60,712 nt of DNA from positions 1-60,712 of the forward strand of contig JAFXDE010000042.1 in the NCBI GenBank assembly GCA_017516315.1. The letters are read 5' to 3'. Source of the stretch: Clostridia bacterium (GTDB lineage: Bacteria; Bacillota; Clostridia; Oscillospirales; Acutalibacteraceae). The notes beneath the pieces were generated by a model. The model worked only from the letters and a program-made list of their open reading frames with translations, searched no databases and was not told the DNA's origin. Shown here piece by piece: positions 26,776-34,932 of this stretch; position 1 is the stretch's first letter, and every line of letters starts with the position of its first letter. A program made the position numbers and the translations under genes.

Positions 26776-27060
26776 TTATTCGATAACAGCAAGAATTTCG
26801 CTCTGACGTACTATGGTGTATTCCTCACCGTCGAGCTTGACTTCTGTGCCTGAATATTTGCCGGTGATAACCTTGTCGCCGACCTTGACATACATTTCGG
26901 TTTCCTTACCGTCTACGATTCCGCCGGGGCCTACAGCCACTACCTCGGAGAACTGAGGCTTTTCCTGAGAGGCAGAGGTAAGTATGAAGCCACTCTGGGT
27001 TGTTTCTTCGACTTCTGCGCTTTTGAGAACTACTCTGTCGAGAAGGGGTTTAATATTCAT
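26776..27060 (-). CDS. groS: 10-kDa co-chaperonin GroES
   Basis: A 94-residue co-chaperonin of normal length: MNIKPLLDRVVLKSAEVEETTQSGFILT (mobile loop) and VGDKVITGKYSGTEVKLDGEEYTIV are typical. First gene of the groESL operon; CAGGAGG precedes the ATG. Confidence 0.99.
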   Translation of the reverse strand: MNIKPLLDRVVLKSAEVEETTQSGFILTSASQEKPQFSEVVAVGPGGIVDGKETEMYVKVGDKVITGKYSGTEVKLDGEEYTIVRQSEILAVIE

Positions 27061-27092
27061 AATTCATTCCTCCTGAATTCTTGTTTTTGATT

Positions 27093-27119
27093 TTAGCACT
27101 CTTATCGGTCGAGTGCTAA
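27093..27119 (-). promoter_or_regulatory. CIRCE operator (HrcA binding site)
   Basis: TTAGCACTC (27093-27101), 9-nt spacer, GAGTGCTAA (27111-27119): a perfect consensus CIRCE in the 5' leader of groES, implying HrcA repression relieved by heat stress. Confidence 0.98.
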
Positions 27120-27124
27120 TTTCT

Positions 27125-27153
27125 ATTTTAGGGTAGATTTTTCATAAAGTCAA
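27125..27153 (-). promoter_or_regulatory. Sigma-A promoter of groESL
   Basis: Minus strand TTGACT (27153-27148), 17-nt spacer, TAAAAT (27130-27125), directly upstream of CIRCE. Confidence 0.9.
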
Positions 27154-27170
27154 GTCTTTTTAGGAAAATA

Positions 27171-28820
27171 ATGGAAAAAAGCAGGAAAATTTTTCACGGT
27201 ATAGATATATTTTCTTTTTTAATACTATTATCGGTGATAAAATTGTATAAAAGAGCCCTTTCCTTATATATGCTTATATGCCTTTGCTTTATGGCACTTT
27301 TATTTAAAATTGTGGATATAAACAGAGAAAATTATTCATCGGTTACCCGTAATCAGTCCACTAAAACCCTGACCGTGGGTGAAAAGAGGGGTACGATATA
27401 CGACAGAAGCTACATCCCTCTTACCGATTCGAGGAAAAATCTCGTGGCAGCCGTCACACCGACGGTACAGTCGGCAGAATATCTGAGAGATTATTTTACT
27501 CAGAAAGAGCTTGAGGAGAGGATGAGCGACGGCTATCCCTTTTTATGCAGGGTGAAGGAAGAAATAAATAACGAGCATATCCGCACCTTTTCCGTGCCAG
27601 AAAGATACGGAGAGGATATTCTTGCCCCGCACATTATCGGCTATCTTGATTCGGAGAAAAAGGGCGTTTCGGGGATAGAAAAGGCCTACGACAGCTATCT
27701 TACGGAAAACGGCGGTAAGCTGACCGTATCCTTCCAGGTGGATGCTGTAGGCAGAGTGCTGGCAGGGATGGACAAGACAGTTACGGACAGCAATTTCTCT
27801 TCAAAGGCGGGAGTAGTGCTGACTCTCGACAGCCGTATACAGAATATAGCTGAAAGCGCTCTCCGTGACAGCAGAATCGAAAGCGGTGCGGTAATAGTGA
27901 TGAAGGCAGGCACAGGCGAGCTTTTAGCCGTGGCAAGTGCGCCCGATTTTAATCCGGACAGGGTAGGAGATAGCCTTAAGGCGGAGAATTCTCCTCTGGT
28001 GAACAAAGCCTTATGCTCTTATTCCGTCGGCTCGGTCTTTAAAAGTGTAGTGGCGGCATTCGCTTTGGAAAAGGGGATTTCTGCCGATGAAGTTTATGAA
28101 TGTAAGGGTGAAATAACCGTGGGAGATACTACCTTCCGCTGCTTTAACGGAACAGCCCACGGAGAAACGGATATGGCTTCTGCTCTGGAAAATTCCTGTA
28201 ATACCTATTTCATCAATCTTTCACGAAGGCTTGACGCTGACGGTCTGCTTGAGCTTTGCAGAAGGCTCGGCTTTGGTGAAGGGGATGCTCTGGCTCCGTC
28301 TATGGAGACTTCATCAGGTACTCTTCCTTCAGAAGACAGTCTCAGAATAAAGGGTAACCTCGCTAATTTTTCCTTCGGTCAGGGAGATTTATCTGCCACA
28401 CCTTTACAGCTGGCGAAGGCTTACCACGCTTTGGCTACGGGCTTTACGGTAACTCCTGTTCTCGTAAGAGGACTGACGAATTCCGAGGGCCTTATGACGC
28501 TTACGGAAAAAACAAAAAAAGAAAGGATTTTTTCCGACAGCACAGTAATGAAGATAAGAGAAATGCTTTCCGGTGTAGTAAGCGACGGTTTGGCTGACAA
28601 AGCAAAGAGTGAACTTCTTTCCTTGGCAGGTAAAACGGGTACGGCACAAAGCGGTATTTATGAAGGCGGAAAGGAAATCTGCCGCACCTGGTTTACAGGC
28701 TTTTTTCCATCGGGAAATCCGAATTACATCATAGTGGTTCTCGACGAAAACGGTGAGGGCGGAAATGTGGACTGCGCACCCGTTTTCAAAAGGATATGCG
28801 AGGGAATAGCCGTAGGTTAA
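27171..28820 (+). CDS. Class B penicillin-binding protein (transpeptidase)
   Basis: A 549-residue PBP with an N-terminal membrane segment (about 31-48), a dimerisation/pedestal domain (GEKRGTIYDRSYIPLTDS) and a transpeptidase domain. Catalytic motifs are S288-V-F-K291, S342-C-N344 and K488-TGT. It cross-links peptidoglycan stems; the shape is like SpoVD/PBP2-type proteins but shorter, with no PASTA repeats. The ATG is only 18 nt from the divergent groES -35 box, so its own promoter must overlap the CIRCE region or the start lies further in. It overlaps the convergent DUF6512 gene by 4 bp. Confidence 0.92.
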   Translation: MEKSRKIFHGIDIFSFLILLSVIKLYKRALSLYMLICLCFMALLFKIVDINRENYSSVTRNQSTKTLTVGEKRGTIYDRSYIPLTDSRKNLVAAVTPTVQSAEYLRDYFTQKELEERMSDGYPFLCRVKEEINNEHIRTFSVPERYGEDILAPHIIGYLDSEKKGVSGIEKAYDSYLTENGGKLTVSFQVDAVGRVLAGMDKTVTDSNFSSKAGVVLTLDSRIQNIAESALRDSRIESGAVIVMKAGTGELLAVASAPDFNPDRVGDSLKAENSPLVNKALCSYSVGSVFKSVVAAFALEKGISADEVYECKGEITVGDTTFRCFNGTAHGETDMASALENSCNTYFINLSRRLDADGLLELCRRLGFGEGDALAPSMETSSGTLPSEDSLRIKGNLANFSFGQGDLSATPLQLAKAYHALATGFTVTPVLVRGLTNSEGLMTLTEKTKKERIFSDSTVMKIREMLSGVVSDGLADKAKSELLSLAGKTGTAQSGIYEGGKEICRTWFTGFFPSGNPNYIIVVLDENGEGGNVDCAPVFKRICEGIAVG

Positions 28821-29344
28821 ATTCCGTAGGTGCCTTTCAAAGGATCCTCAAACAGCGGTATTTCAGGCGGCTTAAAGGTAAATATAAGGTAAAGCAGAGC
28901 GATAAGAAATAAACCGCCTATGGCAACGGCAGTCGGTAAAGGACAGGATACTTTTCTTTTCAGCATAGCTCTTTCGGTCAGGAAGGTCACGGCGGCAGCT
29001 ATAAAGAATATAGATATATTAAACCAATCAGCCGATACACCAAGGGCACCCTTATAGGTATAGAACAGAACGGGTACGGTTAAAAGTCCTGCCGTAGTGC
29101 CGATAAGCTTCACACACCAAAAGCTTTCGCAGTCTTTCCCTATAAATCTGTATTCTATGAAAGCAAAAATCAGCAGAGGAACAAAGAGAAGCTTCGTATG
29201 CTCCCAGGTCGATTCGTTGACTGCCGAAAAGGGAGCAACAATAATACTTTCATCCGTCAGCTCATAAATAAAATGAAGCAATACACCCATAATTCCCGTA
29301 AAGATGAAGCCGATTATTCCAAAGCGTTTAAGTGTCTTTTCCAT
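28817..29344 (-). CDS. DUF6512-like integral membrane protein
   Basis: A 175-residue membrane protein with five or six hydrophobic segments. The sequence LLHFIYELTDESIIVAPFSAVNESTWEHTKLLFVPLLIFAFIEY resembles the uncharacterised DUF6512 family. ACCTCC on the plus strand just before the start codon complement gives a strong RBS. Its 3' end overlaps the PBP gene by 4 bp tail-to-tail. Function unknown. Confidence 0.75.
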   Translation of the reverse strand: MEKTLKRFGIIGFIFTGIMGVLLHFIYELTDESIIVAPFSAVNESTWEHTKLLFVPLLIFAFIEYRFIGKDCESFWCVKLIGTTAGLLTVPVLFYTYKGALGVSADWFNISIFFIAAAVTFLTERAMLKRKVSCPLPTAVAIGGLFLIALLYLIFTFKPPEIPLFEDPLKGTYGI

Positions 29345-29412
29345 AGCAGACCTCCTAAATACTCATATTTAAAAAGTATATTACCTATTAAGACTGAAAA
29401 TTCATTTTTCTA

Positions 29413-29442
29413 TTGACAAGTATGCTTTTTTAGTGCTAAACT
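29413..29442 (+). promoter_or_regulatory. Promoter of the COG2509 flavoprotein gene
   Basis: TTGACA (29413-29418), 18-nt spacer, TAAACT (29437-29442). Confidence 0.75.
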
Positions 29443-29459
29443 AAAGAGGAATATTTTAA

Positions 29460-29499
29460 AGAAATAGCCTTTATCTGTTCCGCGGATAAGGGCATTTCT
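29460..29499 (+). other. Hairpin in the 5' leader of the flavoprotein gene
   Basis: AGAAAT-A-GCC-T-TTATC pairs with GATAA-G-GGC-ATTTCT around a loop of about 9 nt. It has no T run, so it looks like a leader RNA structure rather than a terminator; it ends 7 nt before the ribosome binding site. Confidence 0.5.
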
Positions 29500-29518
29500 T
29501 ATGTTAGGAGAAGATAAG

Positions 29519-30910
29519 ATGAAAAAAGATGTAGCTATCATCGGTGCAGGCCCGGCAGGTATTTTTACTGCCCTGGAAATGATTAAAAAAGGCTCGGGAA
29601 AAAGCATAGTAATCGTGGAAAAGGGTCAGCCTGTAGAAAAAAGACATTGCCCCAAAGACAAAACAAAAAAGTGTGTAAACTGTAAACCTTATTGTCATAT
29701 TACCACGGGTTTTTCCGGTGCAGGTGCTTTTTCTGACGGTAAGCTGTCACTTTGCTATGAGGTAGGCGGTGATCTTCCTACTCTTATCGGTGAGGATGTA
29801 GCACAGGAAACCATAGACTATACCGACGGTATTTATCTTGAATTCGGTGCAGATACTCACATTGAAGGTATCAGTAATTCACAGGAGGTCAAAGAAATCC
29901 GTATGAGAGCTATCCAGGCAGGCCTTAAGCTCGTGGACTGTCCCATAAGACACATGGGAACTGAAAAGGCTCAGAGCATTTATTATGCTATCGAGCAGTA
30001 TCTTCTGGAAAACGGTGTGGAGATTATCTTCGGCTATGAGTGTAACGATATTATTCTCGAGGACGGCGCCTGTAAGGGTGTACATATAAGAAACAGCAAG
30101 GGCGACACTATGACCATCGAGGCAGACAGCACAGTTATCGCTACGGGCAGAAGAGGTGCGGAATGGCTCGAGAAAATCTGTGCCGAATACGACATCGCCC
30201 ATCAGCCGGGTACCGTAGACATCGGTGTCAGAGTCGAGGTCAGAAACGAGATTATCGAAAAGGTCAATGAGGTGCTCTACGAGTCGAAGCTTATCGGTTA
30301 TCCCGGCCCCTTTAAAAATAAGGTAAGAACCTTCTGTCAGAATCCGGGCGGCTTCGTAAGTCAGGAAAACTATGATAATGATCTTGCCGTGGTAAACGGA
30401 CACAGCTATAAGGATTTAAAGAGCAATAATACCAATCTTGCCATCCTTGTTTCCCATAATTTCAGCTATCCCTTTAATCAGCCTATCGAGTATGCAAGAA
30501 AGGTGGGCGAGCTTACTAATATGCTCGGTGCGGGACATATTATGGTACAGCGCTTCGGCGACATTCTCGACGGCAAGAGAACATGGGAAAAGGAGCTTTC
30601 ACAGTCGAATGTAAAGCCGACTCTTCCCGATGCGGTGGCAGGCGACATTACCGCCGCTATGCCCTACAGAGCGATGATGAATATCATTAACTTCATCAAG
30701 GCTATGGATTACGTGGTGCCCGGCTTCGCTTCCACGGAAACACTGCTCTACTCACCCGAGCTTAAGTTCTACTCTAACCGTGTAAAGATGGACGAGAATT
30801 TCAATACAAATGTAAAGGGTCTGCACTGTCTCGGCGACTCCTCAGGCTGGACCAGAGGTCTTATGATGGCTTCGGTTATGGGTGTACTGATGGGAAGGAA
30901 GTTAGTGTAA
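29519..30910 (+). CDS. FAD-dependent dehydrogenase, COG2509 type
   Basis: A 463-residue flavoprotein with an N-terminal dinucleotide-binding fold (VAIIGAGPAGIFTALEM, IVIVEKG), a cysteine-bearing loop CPKDKTKKCVNCKPYCHITTGFSGAGAFSDGKLSL specific to this uncharacterised family, ATGRRGAEWLE, and a C-terminal FAD segment LHCLGDSSGWTRGLMMAS. Substrate unknown. AGGAGA is placed before ATG 29519. The gene is preceded by a structured leader and followed by a degenerate repeat island. Confidence 0.88.
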   Translation: MKKDVAIIGAGPAGIFTALEMIKKGSGKSIVIVEKGQPVEKRHCPKDKTKKCVNCKPYCHITTGFSGAGAFSDGKLSLCYEVGGDLPTLIGEDVAQETIDYTDGIYLEFGADTHIEGISNSQEVKEIRMRAIQAGLKLVDCPIRHMGTEKAQSIYYAIEQYLLENGVEIIFGYECNDIILEDGACKGVHIRNSKGDTMTIEADSTVIATGRRGAEWLEKICAEYDIAHQPGTVDIGVRVEVRNEIIEKVNEVLYESKLIGYPGPFKNKVRTFCQNPGGFVSQENYDNDLAVVNGHSYKDLKSNNTNLAILVSHNFSYPFNQPIEYARKVGELTNMLGAGHIMVQRFGDILDGKRTWEKELSQSNVKPTLPDAVAGDITAAMPYRAMMNIINFIKAMDYVVPGFASTETLLYSPELKFYSNRVKMDENFNTNVKGLHCLGDSSGWTRGLMMASVMGVLMGRKLV

Positions 30911-30917
30911 CACAGAG

Positions 30918-30945
30918 TTTACAAAATCGAACTTTGCGGTATAAT
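30918..30945 (+). promoter_or_regulatory. Promoter before the transposase relic
   Basis: TTTACA (30918-30923), 16-nt spacer, TATAAT (30940-30945), followed by AGGTG 15 nt further on. Confidence 0.55.
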
Positions 30946-30964
30946 TAACCTGAGGTGTTAATAG

Positions 30965-31084
30965 ATGCCAAGAAAAGTGAGAAAAAATATTGAAGAATTT
31001 AAAGATAAAGGTTTGTCTATAAGACAAGTCAGCAGGTTGACGGGAATTAGTTTTGGTTTATCAGAAAACACTACTAACACATAG
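30965..31084 (+). pseudogene. Internally deleted relic of a REP-associated (RAYT/Y1-type) transposase
   Basis: A 39-codon frame encodes MPRKVRKN joined to EFKDKGLSIRQVSRLTGISFGL. The first part is the usual N-terminus of REP-associated tyrosine transposases (Y1_Tnp) and the second their C-terminal helix-turn-helix tail. The HUH and tyrosine catalytic core between them is absent. The frame ends inside a REP-like repeat. Assignment rests on these two short motifs plus the surrounding repeats, so it is an inference. Confidence 0.55.
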
Positions 31085-31119
31085 AACCGTCCTCTGTGTT
31101 TTGTCCCCTGTGTTTTGCA
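31074..31119 (-). repeat. REP-like repeat copy 1 (inverted)
   Basis: Contains AACACATAGAACCGTCCTCTG and TGTCCCCTGTGTT, the reverse complement of the ACACAGGGGACGGTTCT unit found in three further places downstream. Confidence 0.75.
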
Positions 31120-31149
31120 CTTTTTACCTTAATATACGGAGAGATATTT

Positions 31150-31635
31150 ATGATATATTTTTCGGAACAGTTTTTAGAAGCCAGAAGCAATAAGATTGAA
31201 TATAATGGAAGTATAATTCATCGTTTTTTTAGATTTGATAAACCTGGAGAGTATATATTTCGTTTTAAGTTTATAAGTTCCAACTCAAACCTCAATCAAG
31301 CTATTGTGATCTTTTACGGTAATCTCATCGGCAAAATTGTTTTAGAAGATAAAGATGTATCGAAAGATAAAAATGTGTTTTCGCGAATTGTTTTTTATGA
31401 AGACACTGCTCCAAAACAGATTGATTTAAAGATTAAAGTTGACGGAGGATATTTAACGATCTGTAATGGTTCCGATTCGGATGGGACAAAATGTTTTTGT
31501 CACACATTATCGTTTGGTTGCGCAATGAAAGTCGAAGAAATTGGTGAAAATCATTTTAAGTTTTATTGCAATGATTATGAAAATGATGATGATTTTGATG
31601 ATTTGATTTTTGAACTTGAAATTATAAAGACATAA
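31150..31635 (+). CDS. Hypothetical protein in the REP-flanked island
   Basis: A 161-residue protein (MIYFSEQFLEARS...) that I do not recognise. It is soluble and beta-rich, with a very acidic C-terminal stretch (NDYENDDDFDDLIFELE). GGAGAGATATTT precedes the ATG. Codon use is AT-rich compared with the flanking metabolic genes. REP-like repeats lie on both sides, the right one beginning at the stop codon, which suggests acquired or shuffled DNA. Confidence 0.6.
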   Translation: MIYFSEQFLEARSNKIEYNGSIIHRFFRFDKPGEYIFRFKFISSNSNLNQAIVIFYGNLIGKIVLEDKDVSKDKNVFSRIVFYEDTAPKQIDLKIKVDGGYLTICNGSDSDGTKCFCHTLSFGCAMKVEEIGENHFKFYCNDYENDDDFDDLIFELEIIKT

Positions 31636-31660
31636 ACACAGGGGACGGTTCTCTGTCTTG
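31634..31660 (+). repeat. REP-like repeat copy 2
   Basis: AACACAGGGGACGGTTCT continued by CTGTCTTG; it starts at the stop codon of the upstream gene. Confidence 0.8.
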
Positions 31661-31691
31661 ATGAAAAGTGATTAACTGGGCAGAATCAATC

Positions 31692-31738
31692 GGGGGACGG
31701 TTAGCGTGAAAACCTCACCGTTAACCCCTGTGTTTTCC
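31692..31738. repeat. REP-like repeat copy 3, hairpin-forming variant
   Basis: GGGGACGGTTAGCGTGA is followed after AAACC by TCACCGTTAACCCCTGTGTT, so the two halves can pair (GGTTA/TAACC, GTGA/TCAC). Confidence 0.75.
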
Positions 31739-31801
31739 GATTTCTACAAATTCGTTTAATCCGTTTAGGATTTATTGGAGCCTTTATGGATGGTGTTAAT
31801 T

Positions 31802-32531
31802 ATGAAAAAAATAAATAATGTAATAGGTTATAAAATTAGTGTCTTTTTACTTTTTGCAATATCAATGTTATTATCCAATTTAATAAGTGTATCAGCTTTA
31901 GAGTTTGGCGGCATATCAGTATTAAAAGAAATTGATGTTCCGAAGAATTTAAATTTTACTGTAAGAGATACTTGTGCAAAGTATGACCACTTTATGCAAG
32001 CGACAGCTCGTGAGGATGGTTGTTTTGCTGTTTATGCTAGGCAGGTTGATACTGGTGACCGCTATATTGTTGATTTTGAAAAGGTGTATATTGATATCTA
32101 CAATTCAGAAGGTGATTTTTACCAAGAACTTTGTTTTACAACATCACAAGATTTAGCAGTTGAACTTACACAGGAAACAGTAAATATTTATTTTTATAAC
32201 TCGATTTTAGTTTATAATTTAGAAACACAAAAAATACATAATTATGCTATTCCTGATGGCGAAGCTGTTGATGGAGAAGTTTACAAGAACTTTAAGAAAA
32301 GAAGAATTCATTAGTGGTGATTGGAATTATAGCTGTAAAAAGTCTTTTGGTGAATATACACAACTAATTCGCCAAAATGAAGATAATATTCAAATACCAG
32401 TACAGTTGGAGGGTACAGAGAATAATTTTGCTAAGGCGTTTTTCCCGAGTCTTGGAATTGCTTTTTTAGGATTTTTGTTTAGGAAATGGTTAAAGAGAGT
32501 GAACCAGAGGACAGGGGGACGGTTAGCGTAA
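31802..32531 (+). pseudogene. Frameshifted secreted/membrane protein of unknown function
   Basis: Frame one starts MKKINNVIGYKISVFLLFAISMLLSNLISVSA, a signal peptide, and runs to a stop at 32314. The product continues in another frame as EEFISGDWNYSCKKSFGEYTQ, ending with a membrane segment (KAFFPSLGIAFLGFLF) and lysines. The shift falls in AACTTTAAGAAAAG near 32290 and needs one base to be skipped. The C-terminal residues RTGGRLA are encoded by an inserted REP-like repeat. The start is uncertain because no good RBS is seen. It may be a decaying gene or a sequencing error; I do not recognise the family. Confidence 0.6.
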
Positions 32532-32556
32532 CACAGGGGACGGTTCTATGTGTTCG
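32511..32556 (+). repeat. REP-like repeat copy 4 (two units in tandem)
   Basis: GGGGACGGTTAGCGTAACACA is followed at once by GGGGACGGTTCTATGTGTT, one unit of each variant side by side. Confidence 0.8.
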
Positions 32557-32681
32557 GACAAAAGGTGAAAAGCTGGGGCGGTGGTTAATCTCCGCCTCTT
32601 ACTTTTTTAGTTATACTTTTGATTCTTTTGGACAGATAACATGAGAAAACCTTTATTTTATATATAATGTAATATTTACCC

Positions 32682-32710
32682 TTGACACATTTACAAAAAT
32701 TTTATATAAT
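32682..32710 (+). promoter_or_regulatory. Consensus sigma-A promoter of greA-lysS
   Basis: TTGACA (32682-32687), 17-nt spacer, TATAAT (32705-32710): perfect consensus. Confidence 0.95.
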
Positions 32711-32777
32711 ATTAAACTGACAGTTTATGTAACATAATACATTTAGTAAATTTTACTTAACGAAAGGAAGATATACA

Positions 32778-33260
32778 ATGGCACAGGAAATTTTGCTTAC
32801 CTCCCAGGGCCTCAAGGAATTAGAGGCTGAACTCGAAGACCTCAAAGTACGAGGCAGACAGGAAATCAAAGAAAAAATTCAGGTTGCTCTTTCCTTCGGT
32901 GACTTATCGGAAAACGCCGAATACGATGAAGCACGAAATGACCAAGGTAAACTCGAAGCCCGTATTCTCGAAATCGAAGATATTCTTTCCAGAGCTAAGC
33001 TTATCGACGAGGATTCGCTCAGCACCGATATTATTCAGATGGGCTCTAAGGTAGAAATCAAGGATATCGAATACGGCGATGTATATAAGTATCAGATTAT
33101 CTCCTCTACCTCCACCTCAAAGGATAAGGCTGCTGACTACATCACCAGCGATGAATCACCCGTTGCCAAGGCTCTTTTAGGCCATAAGGCAGGCGACATC
33201 GTAGAGGTTGAATCTCCCGTAGGTATCATTAAGTACGAAGTTATCGAGATTTTAAGATAA
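32778..33260 (+). CDS. greA: Transcription elongation factor GreA
   Basis: A 160-residue GreA with an N-terminal antiparallel coiled coil carrying the acidic tip (GDLSENAEYDEARNDQGKLE) and a C-terminal FKBP-like domain (SPVAKALLGHKAGDIVEVESP). It rescues backtracked RNA polymerase by stimulating transcript cleavage. It lies 24 nt before lysS, a common firmicute pairing. Confidence 0.98.
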   Translation: MAQEILLTSQGLKELEAELEDLKVRGRQEIKEKIQVALSFGDLSENAEYDEARNDQGKLEARILEIEDILSRAKLIDEDSLSTDIIQMGSKVEIKDIEYGDVYKYQIISSTSTSKDKAADYITSDESPVAKALLGHKAGDIVEVESPVGIIKYEVIEILR

Positions 33261-33284
33261 ATTCTTTCTGAAAGGAAAAAGTAT

Positions 33285-34793
33285 ATGTCAGAAGAAAAGA
33301 ATGTAAATGTACCTCAGCAGGAGGTACAGCAGGACGTTAACGAATTAAGAAAGGTAAGGGTAGACAAGCTCGAAGCTCTTCAGGCAGACGGCAGAGATCC
33401 CTTCGTAATCACTAAGTACGACCAGACTCATCACAGCTTAGAAATCAAGGAAAACTTCGAGGAGCTTGAGGGCAAGACTGTCCGTGTAGCAGGCCGTATG
33501 ATGTCAAAGCGCATTATGGGTAAGGCCTCCTTCTGTAACATTCAGGACCTTAAGGGTAATATCCAGTCCTATGTAGCCCGTGACAGCCTCGGTGAAGACG
33601 AATACAAGGATTTCAAAAAGCTCGACATCGGCGACATTATCGGTATCGAAGGCTCTGTTTTTAAAACCAAAACAGGTGAAATCTCCATCCACGCAGAGAA
33701 GATTACTCTTCTTACCAAATCTCTTCTTCCCCTTCCCGAAAAGTTCCACGGTCTTACAAATACAGACACAAGATACCGTCAGCGTTATGTTGACCTTATT
33801 ATGAACGCAGAGTCAAAGCAGACTCTTATCAACCGTTCAAAGATTATCAGAGAGGTAAGAAATTATCTTGACTCACAGGGCTTCTTAGAGGTAGAAACAC
33901 CTATGCTCGTTTCTAATGCGGGCGGTGCTGCCGCAAGACCCTTCGAAACTCACTTTAACGCTCTCAGTGAGGATTTCAAGCTTCGTATTTCTCTCGAGCT
34001 TTATCTTAAGAGACTTATCGTAGGCGGTCTCGAAAGAGTTTACGAAATCGGTAGAGTTTTCCGTAACGAAGGTCTTGACACCAGACACAACCCCGAGTTC
34101 ACTCTTATGGAGCTTTATCAGGCATACACCGATTACCACGGTATGATGGACCTTACGGAAAATCTTTACCGTCATGTAGCACAGGCTGTTCTCGGTACCA
34201 CTAAGATTGTTTATAACGGTGTAGAAATGGATCTCGGTAAGCCTTTCGAAAGAATCACTATGGTTGACGCTGTTAAAAAGTACACAGGCATCGACTTCTC
34301 CGAAATTAAAACAGACGAGGAAGCTAAGGCTCTGGCTAAGGAAAAGGGTGTAGAGTTCGAGGCAAGACATAAGAGAGGCGACATACTTAATCTCTTCTTT
34401 GAGGAATTTGTCGAGCATCATCTCATTCAGCCTACTTTCCTTATGGACCACCCCGTAGAGATTTCTCCTCTTACAAAGAGAAAGCCCGAAAATCCCGACT
34501 ATGTCGAGCGTTTCGAGTTCTTTATGAACGGCTGGGAAATGGCTAACGCTTATTCCGAGCTTAACGACCCCATCGACCAGAGAGAACGCTTTAAGGCTCA
34601 GGAGGAGCAGCTCGCTCAGGGCGACGAGGAAGCAAATACCACCGACGAAGACTTCCTTTGTGCACTCGAGTACGGTATGGCTCCCACGGGCGGTATCGGC
34701 TTCGGTATCGACAGAATGGTAATGCTTCTCACTGACAGCGCAGCTATCAGAGATGTACTTCTTTTCCCCACAATGAAGTCATTGGATAAATAA
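33285..34793 (+). CDS. lysS: Lysyl-tRNA synthetase, class II
   Basis: A 502-residue enzyme with an N-terminal OB-fold anticodon-binding domain ([26 protein letters not shown]), motif 1 near FLEVETPML, motif 2 [23 protein letters not shown] and motif 3 [14 protein letters not shown]. It ends FPTMKSLDK. The last codons contain a 17-bp sequence repeated at 49262, which marks this 3' end as the attachment site of a mobile element. The coding sequence remains complete because the element brings its own copy of the end. Confidence 0.98.
   Translation: MSEEKNVNVPQQEVQQDVNELRKVRVDKLEALQADGRDPFVITKYDQTHHSLEIKENFEELEGKTVRVAGRMMSKRIMGKASFCNIQDLKGNIQSYVARDSLGEDEYKDFKKLDIGDIIGIEGSVFKTKTGEISIHAEKITLLTKSLLPLPEKFHGLTNTDTRYRQRYVDLIMNAESKQTLINRSKIIREVRNYLDSQGFLEVETPMLVSNAGGAAARPFETHFNALSEDFKLRISLELYLKRLIVGGLERVYEIGRVFRNEGLDTRHNPEFTLMELYQAYTDYHGMMDLTENLYRHVAQAVLGTTKIVYNGVEMDLGKPFERITMVDAVKKYTGIDFSEIKTDEEAKALAKEKGVEFEARHKRGDILNLFFEEFVEHHLIQPTFLMDHPVEISPLTKRKPENPDYVERFEFFMNGWEMANAYSELNDPIDQRERFKAQEEQLAQGDEEANTTDEDFLCALEYGMAPTGGIGFGIDRMVMLLTDSAAIRDVLLFPTMKSLDK
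34765..34781 (+). other. Left attachment core (within lysS)
   Basis: TCCCCACAATGAAGTCA, encoding the PTMKS residues of the LysS C-terminus. Identical copy at 49262-49278. Confidence 0.88.
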
Positions 34794-34855
34794 ATCTCCC
34801 AAAATCCCAGTAAAATCAAGGGTTCCGAGAGATGGTAAAATTGTAAACAGTCGGT

Positions 34856-34877
34856 TTTACGACAAATTTACGACAAA
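34856..34877 (+). repeat. Tandem integrase arm-site repeats, left end
   Basis: Two perfect, contiguous copies of TTTACGACAAA (34856-34866, 34867-34877). The same 11-mer occurs just behind the integrase gene at 49135. This is the layout of Tn916 DR2-type arm sites. Confidence 0.78.
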
Positions 34878-34895
34878 TGAATATGTGATATAGCA

Positions 34896-34924
34896 AAGCA
34901 GGACGGCATTTTGCCGTCCTGCTT
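34896..34924. terminator. Strong hairpin between lysS and the anti-sigma gene
   Basis: Perfect 13-bp stem AAGCAGGACGGCA/TGCCGTCCTGCTT with a 3-nt loop. T runs are short on both strands, so termination efficiency is uncertain. Confidence 0.65.
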
Positions 34925-34932
34925 GTTAATAT

